Shown here: positions 55,415 through 64,000 of the stretch, in pieces
Layout: every line of letters starts with the position of its first letter
How positions within the stretch are numbered: the stretch's first letter is position 1
Source: Pseudarthrobacter sp. NamE5
Lineage (GTDB): Bacteria > Actinomycetota > Actinomycetes > Actinomycetales > Micrococcaceae
Assembly (NCBI RefSeq): GCF_005796225.1
Contig: NZ_VAHO01000002.1
Location: 124,001-188,000, forward strand
DNA: 64,000 bases
Reading direction: 5' to 3'
Program-made: the position numbers and the translations under genes
Notes under the pieces: generated by a model
Databases searched by the model: none
What the model saw: the letters and a program-made list of their open reading frames with translations, nothing else
Told to the model about the DNA's origin: nothing

Positions 55415-55932
55415 TGCACGGCGACATGGAAGGAACAGCCGACTGGCCCGAGGCCGGCTTCCCGGGCATCCGCATCAACCCGGAGTCGCTGCTGCCGGAG
55501 ATCGTGAACGCTGAAGCCTGCCGGGAGGCGCTGGCGACGTCCACCGATCCCGCAGACCACATCTTCGTGCTGCTGGTGGAAGGTCACGCGTCCGAGGCCG
55601 CCGAACTGCTCGCCGAAGCCCGGTTCAAGGACCCGGAATCCTTCCGGCTGCGCACGTTCGAAGCCGAAGTGCTCCGCGTTTCGAACCGCCTGGACCGCGC
55701 CGTGGAGCTGTTCCGACAGCTTTTGGCCGAGGTGCAGGGCACGCCCCGGGAGGCCCTGGTGTGGCAGTTCCTCGGCAAGACCCAGTACAGCGCCGGCCAG
55801 ATGAGCGCGGCGGTGGAATCGTTCGCCCGTGCACTGGACCTGCGGGTGGCCCAGTCCGCGGACGCGGCACAGATCTACTCGTCCACTGTGGCCCTCCAGC
55901 GTGCCCGCGACGTCCTGGAACTGGCCTGCTGA
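55414..55932 (+). CDS. TPR-like protein at the end of the aro operon
   Basis: A 172-residue soluble protein with tetratricopeptide-like helix pairs: DHIFVLLVEGHASEAAELLAEARFKDPESFRLRTFEAEVLRVSNRLDRAVELFRQLLAEV and WQFLGKTQYSAGQMSAAVESFARALDLRV (about 45-150). No catalytic motif. In mycobacteria this position carries aroQ (dehydroquinase); here no dehydroquinase is found in the operon, and this protein is not one. Its role in the pathway is unknown. TGATG overlap with aroB shows coupled translation. Confidence 0.8.
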
Positions 55933-56119
55933 GCCTGCCAACAGACATTCCCGCAACCCTGCCTGAGGCCGCTGCAGGATGGCGCTGCCGATTTACCGGT
56001 AGAATGGTCTTTGGATTTTTACCCACCCGATTTTTGACAAACACGCGCTGGCAGTCCGTTTGGCCTGTCCGCCGGCATAGCGCCTGACGCGCGACCAGAC
56101 AGAGAAACCAGAGGAAACA

Positions 56120-56683
56120 GTGGCAACCACTAACGACATCAAGAACGGAACGGTCCTGAAGCTTGAGGGCCAGCTCTGGAACATCATCGAATTCCAGCAC
56201 GTCAAGCCGGGCAAGGGTGGTGCCTTCGTGCGCACCAAGATGCGCAACGTCATGTCCGGCAAGGTCGTGGACAAGACCTTCAACGCCGGCCTCAAGATCG
56301 AAACCGCCACCGTTGACCGCCGCGACTACCAGTACCTGTACCAGGACGGCGCAGACTTCGTGTTCATGGACACCTCCGACTACGACCAAATTACTGTCTC
56401 CGGCGCGACCGTCGGCGACGCCACCAACTTCATGCTCGAGAACCAGATGGTCAACATTGCCATCCACGAGGGCACACCGCTGTACATCGAACTGCCGCCG
56501 AGCGTGGTCCTCGAGATCACCTACACCGAGCCGGGCCTGCAGGGCGACCGCTCCTCTGCGGGCACGAAGCCCGCAACCCTCGAGACCGGTTACGAGATCC
56601 AGGTCCCGCTGTTCATCGAGAACAACACCAAGGTCAAGGTGGACACCCGTGACGGCAGCTACCTGGGCCGGGTCACCGAGTAG
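56120..56683 (+). CDS. efp: Elongation factor P
   Basis: A 187-residue EF-P, which relieves ribosome stalling at consecutive prolines. The loop that reaches the peptidyl-transferase centre reads [13 protein letters not shown] with Lys32, as in unmodified actinobacterial EF-P. Domains II and III follow (about 65-125 and 125-187). The start is a GTG after GAGGAAAC. The 187-nt upstream gap has a TAGAAT (56000-56005) and a TTGACA (56034-56039), but they are not spaced as one promoter. It shares a base with nusB. Confidence 0.96.
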   Translation: MATTNDIKNGTVLKLEGQLWNIIEFQHVKPGKGGAFVRTKMRNVMSGKVVDKTFNAGLKIETATVDRRDYQYLYQDGADFVFMDTSDYDQITVSGATVGDATNFMLENQMVNIAIHEGTPLYIELPPSVVLEITYTEPGLQGDRSSAGTKPATLETGYEIQVPLFIENNTKVKVDTRDGSYLGRVTE

Positions 56684-57093
56684 TGAGCGCACGCGGCAAA
56701 GCCCGTAACAGGGCACTGGATATTCTTTTCGAAGCCGAGCAGCGCTCGGTTTCGGCCTTTGACGTGCTTCGGGCGCGCCGGGAGAAGACTGACCAGATCA
56801 TTAATCCCTACACCCTGGAAATCATCGAAGGCGTGCTCTCGCAGCAGGCTGCCATTGATGAGTTCCTGGAGACTTACTCGCAGGGCTGGAGCCTCGAGCG
56901 GATGCCGTCCGTGGACCGCATCATCCTGCGCATCGGCACCTGGGAGCTCCTGTACAACGATGAGGTCCCGGACGGCGTAGCGGTCAGTGAGGCCGTTGCT
57001 CTGGCCAAGACGCTCTCCACTGACGAGTCACCGCAGTTCATCAACGGCCTTCTGGGCCGCCTGCAGCAGCTGAAGCCTTCGCTGCTCGCGTAA
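56683..57093 (+). CDS. nusB: Transcription antitermination factor NusB
   Basis: A 136-residue all-helical NusB, which with NusE (S10) binds boxA RNA in rRNA operons. Motifs: SARGKARNRALDILFEAEQR at the start and PSVDRIILRIGTWELLYNDEVPDGVAVSEAVALAKTL (about 78-115) with FINGLLG. Start GTG overlaps the efp stop by one base. A strong terminator follows 14 nt after the stop. Confidence 0.95.
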   Translation: MSARGKARNRALDILFEAEQRSVSAFDVLRARREKTDQIINPYTLEIIEGVLSQQAAIDEFLETYSQGWSLERMPSVDRIILRIGTWELLYNDEVPDGVAVSEAVALAKTLSTDESPQFINGLLGRLQQLKPSLLA

Positions 57094-57107
57094 TTCCGTA
57101 AAGCAGC

Positions 57108-57150
57108 ATGAGGGGCTGGTTCCGACGTGGAACCAGCCCCTCATTGCTTT
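57108..57150 (+). terminator. Rho-independent terminator of efp-nusB
   Basis: A perfect 16-bp stem (57108-57123 with 57129-57144) with a 5-nt loop GACGT, followed by TGCTTTTAA. It also lies 24 bp before the end of the convergent PrsW gene. Confidence 0.85.
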
Positions 57151-57173
57151 TAAGTGCACGCCGGGCCGGGAGG

Positions 57174-58451
57174 TCAGCCGGCGACGGCGGCGCGCAGGGC
57201 GAGGATACGCTGCAGTTGCTGGCGCTCCTCGGCCTGGTGCAGTTGGACGTCGCGGCCGCTGAGGATCCGCTGGCGGGTGTTGGCAAGATGGGTTGCAGCC
57301 TTGAGGAACTCCTTCATCTGCTTCTTCCGGCCATAGCTTCCGGCCCAGTTCAGCGCGGTCCGGCGACCGCCGATCGTTGCCAGGAGTTCCACCTCGGCCG
57401 GCGTGAACCAACCCGATGCCGAATACTCCAGGAGCCGCTGCCGGGTGAGCCTCTTCTCGGCTACCCGGAGCAGGATGATGCCGGCTATGGCAAGGAAGAA
57501 GATCGGCACCTGGACCATGATGTAGTCCACCAGGAAGCCCTGGCCCATGCTGTTCCAGCGGTTATGCAGGAACATCGCCGGCAGCAGTCCCACCAGGAAG
57601 GCGGCGACGGAGGCGCCCGTATGCCAGCGGCGGGCTGCGTAGCCCATGATCAGCCCGGTGGTGCCGGTGAAAATGGCGTGGGCAAATGGTGACATGACGC
57701 CGCGGAGGAGGAAGACCTGGGCGAAGCTGCTGGCGGGATCTGCCGATTCGGCTATAGCCCGGCCAAAGTAGAGGATGTTTTCCGTGAACGCGAAACCCCC
57801 GGCGATGGTGAACGCGAAAACCACGCCGTCCACTGGTCCGTCAAAGTGTTTCCTGGCGAGCAGGAGAAGAATCAGCAAGCCTAAGGACTTGGCGAATTCC
57901 TCAACGATGGGTGCCTGGACCGTGGCCATGTAGGTCTGCAGGTCCGCCTCATCGGTAAACTGGAACGCCAGGACAAAAAAGGGCTGGATGAGCAGGGTCA
58001 CCGCAATGGACACTGCCGCGCCCCACGTAAAAGCGAAGTACAGGAGCCGTTTCGGCTCGGGCTCCCACTTGTCAATGATGTACACGGCAAGGAGCACCAC
58101 CGAAAGGGGAACCAGGGAGGCCAGGAAGCCCACCAGGAAACCCGCAGTCCCCGTAGCGGACAGCAGGAACGGCACCACCAGGAAAAGGCTAAGGAAGGCC
58201 AGGGCGCTGCCGCCCAGCGTCAAAACCAGCAGCCCGCTGCGGGACCGCCCGGCCTTGAGCACTGCTCCTTGGACCTGCGGCGGCACCACCGTGTCCACCG
58301 GCCTGCCCTGGTGCCCGGGCGCGGGCCGGTAGTTTTCCGGCTGCACGTGCCCCATCCAACTGGGGTTCGCCTCACTGGGCAGGGGCGCGGTTGCCCGCTC
58401 CCAGGGATCCTCGGACGGGCCGGACGCGGGGTGGCGCGGATGCATTGACAT
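57174..58451 (-). CDS. PrsW-family intramembrane metalloprotease
   Basis: A 425-residue membrane protein with about eight to nine hydrophobic segments between residues 75 and 330. The PrsW motifs are present: IVEEFAKSLG (EExxK, about 184-193), GGFAFTENILYF (FxxxE-type, about 218-229) and SPFAHAIFTGTTG (HxxxxxxG). PrsW proteases cleave membrane anti-sigma factors in Bacillus; the actinobacterial substrate is unknown and no anti-sigma gene is nearby. The soluble N-terminus (about 70 residues) is Pro-rich. TAGGCT sits 6 nt before the ATG. Confidence 0.88.
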   Translation of the reverse strand: MSMHPRHPASGPSEDPWERATAPLPSEANPSWMGHVQPENYRPAPGHQGRPVDTVVPPQVQGAVLKAGRSRSGLLVLTLGGSALAFLSLFLVVPFLLSATGTAGFLVGFLASLVPLSVVLLAVYIIDKWEPEPKRLLYFAFTWGAAVSIAVTLLIQPFFVLAFQFTDEADLQTYMATVQAPIVEEFAKSLGLLILLLLARKHFDGPVDGVVFAFTIAGGFAFTENILYFGRAIAESADPASSFAQVFLLRGVMSPFAHAIFTGTTGLIMGYAARRWHTGASVAAFLVGLLPAMFLHNRWNSMGQGFLVDYIMVQVPIFFLAIAGIILLRVAEKRLTRQRLLEYSASGWFTPAEVELLATIGGRRTALNWAGSYGRKKQMKEFLKAATHLANTRQRILSGRDVQLHQAEERQQLQRILALRAAVAG

Positions 58452-58457
58452 AACGAA

Positions 58458-58463
58458 AGCCTA
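58458..58463 (-). promoter_or_regulatory. -10 element of the leaderless PrsW gene
   Basis: On the minus strand TAGGCT ends 6 nt before the ATG at 58451, the same spacing as at the DksA-like and murT genes. Confidence 0.6.
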
Positions 58464-58561
58464 GATGCGGCGTGCCGGGACTCCTAGGATTCAGTCCACG
58501 AGCCGCCCCGGTGTGACCAGCACCGCGTCCTTCCGGCTGAAGTGCCAGCGGCCCTGTGTGG

Positions 58562-58567
58562 TAATTT
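58562..58567 (+). promoter_or_regulatory. Extended -10 promoter of the pyr operon
   Basis: TGGTAATTT (TG at 58559-58560, hexamer TAATTT at 58562-58567) is an extended -10 and would start transcription near 58574, giving a leader of about 55 nt carrying the PyrR loop. No -35 is needed for such a promoter. Confidence 0.55.
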
Positions 58568-58592
58568 TGTACCGCACATGATCCTTTTTTAA

Positions 58593-58612
58593 TTCCGTCC
58601 TGTGAGGCGGGG
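58593..58612 (+). promoter_or_regulatory. PyrR-binding RNA loop in the pyr operon leader
   Basis: GTCCTGTGAGGC (58597-58608) matches every defined position of the PyrR-binding consensus RUCCNGNGAGGY. Flanking TTCCG and CGGGG close a hairpin. It sits immediately before the Shine-Dalgarno AAGGGGAG (58614-58621) of pyrR, so PyrR bound to UMP would probably block translation, as shown for mycobacterial pyrR; no terminator or antiterminator pair is visible. Confidence 0.75.
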
Positions 58613-58628
58613 AAAGGGGAGACGAGCG

Positions 58629-59216
58629 TTGACTTCTGTCACCAGCGCACCGGTTCCAGCCAGGGTTGTCCTCAGCCAGGCGGACATTGACCGGGCCCTC
58701 ACTCGTATCGCCCATGAGATCCTCGAGGCCAACAAGGGTTCCCAGGACCTCGTTCTTTTGGGCATCCCGCGCCGCGGCTATCCGCTTGCACGCAGGCTTG
58801 CGGAGAAAATCGCCGCCGCCGACAACACGGTGGACGCTGGCGCCATCGTAGGCCAGCTCGATGTCACCATGTTCCGGGATGACCTTTCCCACCAGGGGAC
58901 CCGGCCGCCCTACCCCACGAAGCTGCCGAGGACGGGCATCGACAACAAGGTGGTTGTCCTGATAGATGACGTCCTGTACTCCGGCCGCACCATCCGGGCA
59001 GCCCTGGACGCCCTCGTGGACCTGGGCCGGCCCCGCATCGTCCGGCTGGCTGTTCTGATCGACCGCGGCCACCGTGAGCTTCCCATCCGGGCGGACCACG
59101 TAGGCAAGAACCTGCCCACCTCCTCCGCTGAGAAGGTCCGCGTCCGGCTCGAGGAAACCGACACTGCCCCCGGCGGCGCCCCCGTCAATGAAGTAGTGAT
59201 CGAGGGCCGCTCGTGA
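58629..59216 (+). CDS. pyrR: Bifunctional pyr operon regulator / uracil phosphoribosyltransferase PyrR
   Basis: A 195-residue PyrR: an RNA-binding regulator of the pyr operon with residual uracil phosphoribosyltransferase activity. The PRPP-binding motif is [21 protein letters not shown] (about 110-130) and [15 protein letters not shown] is the other binding segment. The N-terminus begins [31 protein letters not shown]. The start is a TTG at 58629 after AAGGGGAG; the upstream GTG-type extensions would run through the regulatory loop. It overlaps pyrB by 4 nt. Confidence 0.93.
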   Translation: MTSVTSAPVPARVVLSQADIDRALTRIAHEILEANKGSQDLVLLGIPRRGYPLARRLAEKIAAADNTVDAGAIVGQLDVTMFRDDLSHQGTRPPYPTKLPRTGIDNKVVVLIDDVLYSGRTIRAALDALVDLGRPRIVRLAVLIDRGHRELPIRADHVGKNLPTSSAEKVRVRLEETDTAPGGAPVNEVVIEGRS

Positions 59217-60238
59217 AGCACCTGCTCTCCACCGAGGACCTCAGCCTCGCCAACGCCATCAGCATCCTCGACACCGCGGAGGAAATGGCTGCCGTAGGCG
59301 ACCGAGAGGTCAAAAAGCTGCCGGCACTCCGCGGTCGCACGGTGGTCAATCTCTTTTTCGAAGACTCCACCCGCACCCGGATCTCCTTCGAAGCCGCCGC
59401 CAAGCGCCTCTCGGCAGACGTCATCAACTTCGCCGCCAAGGGATCATCGGTTTCCAAGGGCGAGTCCCTCAAGGACACCGCCCAGACGCTCTCCGCCATG
59501 GGCGCCGACGCCGTCGTGATCCGGCACTGGGCGTCGGGCGCACCGCACCGGCTGGCAGCAACCGATTGGATCGACGCCGCCGTCATTAACGCCGGCGACG
59601 GTACTCACGAACACCCCACGCAGGCCCTCCTGGACGCGTTCACCATGCGCCGGCACTGGGCGCGGCTCGCGGGCACCGGCTCGGAGGGCACGGACCTCAA
59701 AGGCATGCGGGTGGCCATCGCCGGTGACGTCCTGCACTCCCGCGTGGCCCGCTCCAACGTCTGGCTCCTGCGCACCCTGGGCGCCGACGTCACCCTGGTG
59801 GCGCCGCCCACGCTGCTGCCGATCGGCGTCGAAAAGTGGCCCTGCAAGGTCAGCTACAACATGGACGAGACCCTTGCGCAGGGAGTCGATGCCGTCATGA
59901 TGCTCCGGGTCCAGGGCGAACGCATGAACGCCTCCTTCTTTCCCAGTACCCGGGAATACTCCCGCCGCTGGGGCTTCGACGACAACCGGCTGCGGGCACT
60001 GGACACCCTGGGCATGAAGGACACGATCATCATGCACCCGGGCCCCATGAACCGGGGCCTGGAAATTTCCGCGGCTGCCGCCGATTCCCCCCGCTCCACC
60101 GTGCTGGCCCAGGTCCGCAACGGCGTGTCGGTCCGGATGGCCGCACTCTACCTGCTGCTCTCCGGGGACACCCGCGAACCAGCCGCCGCCCCAGCCCTGG
60201 CCTACGCCGGCACCCATCCCACCAAGGAGAGCAATTGA
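59213..60238 (+). CDS. pyrB: Aspartate carbamoyltransferase catalytic subunit
   Basis: A 341-residue ATCase catalytic chain: carbamoyl phosphate plus aspartate to carbamoyl aspartate. The carbamoyl phosphate site is [19 protein letters not shown] (about 43-61), then [35 protein letters not shown] (about 130-146), and the PGPMNRG near the end. No regulatory subunit (pyrI) is present. Start GTG overlapping pyrR; it ends TGATG overlapping pyrC by one base. Confidence 0.96.
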   Translation: MKHLLSTEDLSLANAISILDTAEEMAAVGDREVKKLPALRGRTVVNLFFEDSTRTRISFEAAAKRLSADVINFAAKGSSVSKGESLKDTAQTLSAMGADAVVIRHWASGAPHRLAATDWIDAAVINAGDGTHEHPTQALLDAFTMRRHWARLAGTGSEGTDLKGMRVAIAGDVLHSRVARSNVWLLRTLGADVTLVAPPTLLPIGVEKWPCKVSYNMDETLAQGVDAVMMLRVQGERMNASFFPSTREYSRRWGFDDNRLRALDTLGMKDTIIMHPGPMNRGLEISAAAADSPRSTVLAQVRNGVSVRMAALYLLLSGDTREPAAAPALAYAGTHPTKESN

Positions 60239-61578
60239 TGGCAGCCACCACCGGAACCTACCTGATCCGCGGCGCGTCCATCCTGGGCGGTGAACCGGCG
60301 GACCTGCTGATCCGTGACGGCGTCATCGCCGAAACCGGAACAGGCCTTCAGGCTGAGGGCGCCACGGTCATCGACGCCGCGGGCCTGGTGGCGCTGCCCG
60401 GCATGGTGGACGTGCACACCCACCTCCGCGAACCCGGCCGCGAGGACGCCGAGACAGTGGAGACCGGAACCCGGGCAGCGGCATTGGGCGGCTACACCGC
60501 CGTCCACGCGATGGCCAACAGCACCCCGGTGGCGGACACGGCCGGCGTCGTTGAGCAGGTATTCTCCCTTGGCCGCGCAGCAGGATGGGTGGACGTCCGC
60601 CCGGTCGGGGCCGTCACCGTCGGCCTGGCAGGGGAGCAGCTCGCCGAACTGGGTGCAATGGCCGATTCCCGCGCCCGCGTCCGCATGTTCTCCGACGACG
60701 GCATCTGCGTCCACGACCCCGTGCTGATGCGACGCGCGCTCGAGTATGTCAAAGCCTTCGACGGCGTGGTGGCCCAGCATGCCCAGGAACCGCGCCTCAC
60801 GTCCGGCGCCCAGATGAACGAAGGCGACGTGTCGGCCGTCCTGGGCCTTGCGGGGTGGCCGGCAGTGGCGGAGGAGAGCATCATTGCCCGCGACGTCCTG
60901 CTGGCCCAGCACGTTGGCTCCCGGCTGCACGTCTGCCACGTCTCCACCGCAGGGTCGGTGGAAATCATCCGCTGGGCCAAGGGACGGGGCATCAACGTCA
61001 CGGCGGAGGTCACGCCGCACCACCTGCTGCTCACCGACGACCTCGTCCGCAGCTACGATCCAGTCTTCAAGGTCAACCCGCCGCTGCGCACGGATGCAGA
61101 TGTTGAGGCGTTACGCGCCGGCCTGGCGGACGGCACCATCGACGTCGTGGGCACCGACCATGCTCCGCACCCCAGCGAACACAAGGAATGCGAGTGGGCG
61201 CAGGCAGCCATGGGCATGACGGGCCTGGAAACGGCGCTCTCAGTGGTCCAGCACGCCATGATTGAAACGGGTCTCATGACCTGGGCCGATTTCGCCCGGG
61301 TCACGTCCACGGCGGCAGCAAGGATCGGCCGCCTCGCCGACCAGGGCCGACCCCTGGAGGCAGGGGAACCTGCCAACGTCATCCTGGTGGACCCCGCCGC
61401 GCGCTGGACGGTTGACCCGTTCCGGATGGCCACCATGGGCCGCAACTCACCCTTCAAGGGAAGGGAGCTGCCCGGCAAGGTGGTGGCCACGTTCTTCAAG
61501 GGGCACCCCACCGTCCTGAACGGAGAACTCAACACCCCCTACGCGTTCACTGACGCCACTGCGGCAGGCGTTGCCTGA
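60238..61578 (+). CDS. pyrC: Dihydroorotase
   Basis: A 446-residue class I dihydroorotase that closes carbamoyl aspartate to dihydroorotate. The zinc ligands and signature are in DVHTHLREPGREDAETVETG (about 58-77), the histidine of HVSTAGSVEIIRWAK and TPHHLLLTDDL, and the catalytic Asp in GTDHAPH (about 304-310). It is of the type that does not need ATCase for activity. The ATG overlaps the pyrB stop (TGATG). A one-base overlap links it to the next gene. Confidence 0.96.
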   Translation: MAATTGTYLIRGASILGGEPADLLIRDGVIAETGTGLQAEGATVIDAAGLVALPGMVDVHTHLREPGREDAETVETGTRAAALGGYTAVHAMANSTPVADTAGVVEQVFSLGRAAGWVDVRPVGAVTVGLAGEQLAELGAMADSRARVRMFSDDGICVHDPVLMRRALEYVKAFDGVVAQHAQEPRLTSGAQMNEGDVSAVLGLAGWPAVAEESIIARDVLLAQHVGSRLHVCHVSTAGSVEIIRWAKGRGINVTAEVTPHHLLLTDDLVRSYDPVFKVNPPLRTDADVEALRAGLADGTIDVVGTDHAPHPSEHKECEWAQAAMGMTGLETALSVVQHAMIETGLMTWADFARVTSTAAARIGRLADQGRPLEAGEPANVILVDPAARWTVDPFRMATMGRNSPFKGRELPGKVVATFFKGHPTVLNGELNTPYAFTDATAAGVA

Positions 61579-62096
61579 TGGACAAAATCCTTCCCGGACT
61601 GGCGATGCTGGCGATCGTCGCCGTCGTCTTTGTCCTCCTTGCCATCGGGTGGCGCAACAGGCTGCGCCGCCAGTCCGACGTCGAACAGCTGCCTCCGGTG
61701 CCGGAGGCTCCCGGCCAGCCCACCGCCGTCGCAGAGGGGCAGTATGTTGCCACCACCACGGCAGGCGACTGGCTGGACCGGATCGCCGTGCACAGCCTCG
61801 GGATCCGCACCAACGCAACGCTAGCGGTGTACCCGCACGGCGTCCTCTTTGACCGTTCCGGGGCTCCCGCCCTCTATATACCCGCCACGTCCCTCACCGA
61901 TGTCCGGCAGGACAGCGGAATGGCCGGAAAGTTCGTGGAGAAGGACGGCCTGCTGGTGCTGGCCTGGCTTCTCGGCGCCCACGCGCTGGACACCGGCTTC
62001 CGCACCCGCCGCGCGGCGGACAAGGACGTCCTCTTCGAAGCATTACGCCAATTGATCTCTTCAGCCCCGGCGGCTGACGCCAACAGTGGAAAGTAA
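61578..62096 (+). CDS. PH-like domain membrane protein between pyrC and carA
   Basis: A 172-residue protein with one N-terminal transmembrane helix ([22 protein letters not shown], about 4-25), an Arg-rich stop-transfer, a short linker and a C-terminal beta-rich domain (about 60-160; [34 protein letters not shown]). The same position between pyrC and carA is occupied by a membrane protein in mycobacteria (Rv1382 in M. tuberculosis), so the synteny is conserved. Function unknown; a role tied to pyrimidine synthesis is only an inference from the operon. Confidence 0.85.
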   Translation: MDKILPGLAMLAIVAVVFVLLAIGWRNRLRRQSDVEQLPPVPEAPGQPTAVAEGQYVATTTAGDWLDRIAVHSLGIRTNATLAVYPHGVLFDRSGAPALYIPATSLTDVRQDSGMAGKFVEKDGLLVLAWLLGAHALDTGFRTRRAADKDVLFEALRQLISSAPAADANSGK

Positions 62097-62100
62097 GACA

Positions 62101-63369
62101 GTGACAACAAACACAGCAACCGCCGCCGCTCCGGCAGCCCCCGCGGCGCTCGTTCTCGAAGACGGCCGCATCTTCCGCGGGACCAGTTACGGCGCCACCG
62201 GAACCGCCCTGGGTGAAGCAGTCTTCGCCACCGGCATGACCGGCTACCAGGAGACCATCACGGACCCCTCCTATGCCCGCCAGCTGGTGGTGCAGACGGC
62301 GCCGCACATCGGCAACACCGGCGTCAACAATGACGACGCCGAGTCCCGCCGCATCTGGGTGGCCGGCTACATCGTCCGCGACGCAGCCCGCCGCCCGTCC
62401 AACTGGCGCTCCGAGCGTTCCCTGGACGAAGAACTCGCTGAGCAGGGCATCGTGGGCATCCAGGGCGTGGACACCCGCGCGATCACCCGCCACCTGCGCG
62501 AGCACAAGACCATGCGCGCGGGCATCTTCTCCGGCGACGCCGCCCGGGCAACGGACAAGGAACTCCTCGACGCCGTGCTGGCCAGCGCCCCCATGGAGGG
62601 CTCCCGGCTGGCGGAGGAAGTCAGCGTGGACAATGCCTATGTGGTGGAGCCGAAGGACTACGGCTGGGAAGGGGACCCGCGCTTCAGCATCGCCGCAATC
62701 GACCTCGGCATCAAGGCCATGACCCCGGTACGGTTCGCCGAGCGCGGCGTCCGCGTCCATGTCCTGCCGGCCACGGCCACGCTCGACGACGTGAAGGCAG
62801 TCAATCCCGACGGCTTCTTCATGTCCAACGGCCCCGGCGACCCCGCCACCGCCGATGCGCAGGTCAAGCTGCTCCGGTCAGTCCTGGACGAAAAACTGCC
62901 CTACTTCGGTATCTGCTTCGGCAACCAGATCCTGGGCCGCGCCCTCGGCTTTGGCACCTACAAGCTCCGCTACGGCCACCGCGGCATCAACCAGCCCGTG
63001 ATGGACCGCCGCACGGGCAAGGTGGAAATCACCTCCCAGAACCACGGCTTCGCCGTGGACGCCCCGCTCGACGGCGCCACGCAGGCCCCGGAGGCACGCT
63101 ACGGGCGCGTCGAAGTCAGCCACGTCAGCCTGAACGATGATGTGGTGGAAGGCCTGGCCTGCCTGGACATCCCCGCCTTCTCCGTCCAGTACCACCCCGA
63201 GGCGGCCGCAGGCCCCCACGACGCCGCCTACCTTTTCGACCGTTTCATCGATTTGATGGAGGGGACGCGGGACGGCAGGACCGCGAATCTGTCCAAGGAC
63301 CCGGTTGACTCTGCCCACTCCGCCGGCGCTGAACACAAAAACGAAAACAAGACTGAGGACAAGAAGTAA
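62101..63369 (+). CDS. carA: Carbamoyl-phosphate synthase small (glutaminase) subunit
   Basis: A 422-residue CarA that releases ammonia from glutamine for CarB. The N-terminal domain has [42 protein letters not shown], and the class I amidotransferase domain shows the nucleophile Cys in [16 protein letters not shown] (about 267-282) and the HPEA motif (about 366-369). The GTG at 62101 follows GGAAAG; a further in-frame GTG at 62086 overlaps the preceding gene. The C-terminal tail is low complexity. carB begins at its stop. Confidence 0.95.
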   Translation: MTTNTATAAAPAAPAALVLEDGRIFRGTSYGATGTALGEAVFATGMTGYQETITDPSYARQLVVQTAPHIGNTGVNNDDAESRRIWVAGYIVRDAARRPSNWRSERSLDEELAEQGIVGIQGVDTRAITRHLREHKTMRAGIFSGDAARATDKELLDAVLASAPMEGSRLAEEVSVDNAYVVEPKDYGWEGDPRFSIAAIDLGIKAMTPVRFAERGVRVHVLPATATLDDVKAVNPDGFFMSNGPGDPATADAQVKLLRSVLDEKLPYFGICFGNQILGRALGFGTYKLRYGHRGINQPVMDRRTGKVEITSQNHGFAVDAPLDGATQAPEARYGRVEVSHVSLNDDVVEGLACLDIPAFSVQYHPEAAAGPHDAAYLFDRFIDLMEGTRDGRTANLSKDPVDSAHSAGAEHKNENKTEDKK

Positions 63370-64000
63370 TGCCCAAGAGAACTGACCTTAAGAGCGTCCT
63401 GGTCATCGGTTCCGGCCCGATCGTCATCGGCCAGGCCGCCGAATTCGACTACTCCGGCACGCAGGCGCTTCGCGTCCTCAAGGAGGAGGGCCTGAGGGTC
63501 ATCCTGGTCAACTCCAACCCGGCCACCATCATGACCGACCCGGAGTTCGCCGACGCCACCTACATCGAACCCATCACCCCCGAGGTGGTGGAAAAGATCA
63601 TCGCCAAGGAGCGCCCTGACGCGGTCCTGCCCACCCTGGGCGGCCAGACGGCCCTGAACACGGCCATCGCCCTGGACAAGAACGGTGTGCTCGAGAAGTA
63701 CAACGTGGAGCTGATCGGCGCCAACATCGCCGCCATCGAGCTGGGCGAGGACCGCGAGAAGTTCAAGGGCGTGGTGGAGCGCTGCGGCGCCGAATCTGCC
63801 CGCAGCCACATCATCCACAGCATGGACGAGGCACTGAAGGCCGCTGGCGACCTCGGCTACCCCATGGTGGTCCGGCCCTCCTTCACCATGGGCGGCCTGG
63901 GCTCGGGCCTCGCCTACAACGAGGATGACCTCCGCCGCATCGTGGGCCAGGGCCTGCAGTACAGCCCCACCAGCGAGGTGCTGCTCGAAGAGAGCATCCT
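63369..64000 (+). CDS. carB: Carbamoyl-phosphate synthase large subunit, 5' part
   Basis: The first 210 or so codons of carB, cut by the window edge. The N-terminus [32 protein letters not shown] and the ATP-grasp regions [35 protein letters not shown] and [17 protein letters not shown] are typical. The complete protein should be about 1100 residues. ATG overlaps the carA stop by one base (TAATG). It has no stop within the window, so the gene continues past 64000. Confidence 0.97.
   Translation, partial: MPKRTDLKSVLVIGSGPIVIGQAAEFDYSGTQALRVLKEEGLRVILVNSNPATIMTDPEFADATYIEPITPEVVEKIIAKERPDAVLPTLGGQTALNTAIALDKNGVLEKYNVELIGANIAAIELGEDREKFKGVVERCGAESARSHIIHSMDEALKAAGDLGYPMVVRPSFTMGGLGSGLAYNEDDLRRIVGQGLQYSPTSEVLLEESI

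Noticed and set aside
59836..60237. N-terminal extension of pyrC by 134 codons
   Set aside because: It lies wholly within pyrB in a different frame; dihydroorotase similarity begins at the ATG overlapping the pyrB stop.

Overview
The window is a chromosomal segment of a high-GC Gram-positive bacterium. Gene order and content fit an actinobacterium of the Arthrobacter/Pseudarthrobacter (Micrococcaceae) type: mycoredoxin (so probably mycothiol chemistry), the MurT/GatD amidation pair, PdxS/PdxT vitamin B6 synthesis, PgsA-type phosphatidylinositol-phosphate synthase, acVLRF1, a fused secDF-relA-hisS-aspS-rarA-rpsD-alaS-aro-efp-nusB-pyr string, and many apparently leaderless TANNNT promoters. The genus is inferred from these features and was not tested by a search. 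Coding density is very high: 64 protein genes, the last one cut by the window edge. No gap between genes exceeds about 270 bases. I saw no tRNA, rRNA, insertion sequence, prophage, CRISPR array or origin.

Layout. 1-10 kb is an accessory and housekeeping mix: a lipoprotein, a DksA-like protein, an AlkD-like protein, DUF1810, an SDR oxidoreductase, a phosphoesterase, DUF1918, Nudix, an EEP phosphatase, a thioesterase, a lipoyl ligase, mycoredoxin, SRAP, VOC and chorismate mutase. 10.0-13.9 kb is a DUF6504-dnaE2 pair behind a LexA-type operator. 14-18.3 kb is thrS-HIT-pgsA-pdxS. 18.6-24 kb holds an M3 peptidase, a CapA-like lipoprotein and the gatD-murT pair. 24-28 kb is pdxT-yebC-ruvC-ruvA-ruvB. 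28-34 kb is yajC-secD-secF and relA. 34-45 kb holds an AbiEi-like protein, DUF349, a peptidyl-prolyl isomerase, hisS, a permease, aspS, GNAT, acVLRF1 and rarA. 45-50 kb is rpsD, two small membrane proteins, alaS and ruvX. 50-56 kb is mltG-aroE-aroC-aroK-aroB-TPR, with start/stop overlaps at most junctions. 56-57 kb is efp-nusB. 58.6 kb to the end is the pyrimidine operon pyrR-pyrB-pyrC-(PH-like membrane protein)-carA-carB, under a recognisable PyrR-binding RNA loop.

How it fits together. The aro block turns early shikimate intermediates into chorismate, with a chorismate mutase 43 kb away. The pyr block makes carbamoyl phosphate and carries it to dihydroorotate. RuvABC, RuvX, RarA, SRAP, DnaE2 and AlkD-like proteins form a loose DNA-repair theme. 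Most of the window is conserved core genome.

The most unusual signals are regulatory. One 7-bp -10 element appears to serve two divergent leaderless genes (VOC/chorismate mutase). A recurrent TANNNT-N6-start grammar resolves several start codons, for example murT. There is a PyrR loop abutting a Shine-Dalgarno, a LexA box on dnaE2 with no imuAB beside it, and a 23-bp hairpin downstream of pdxS that is not a typical terminator.
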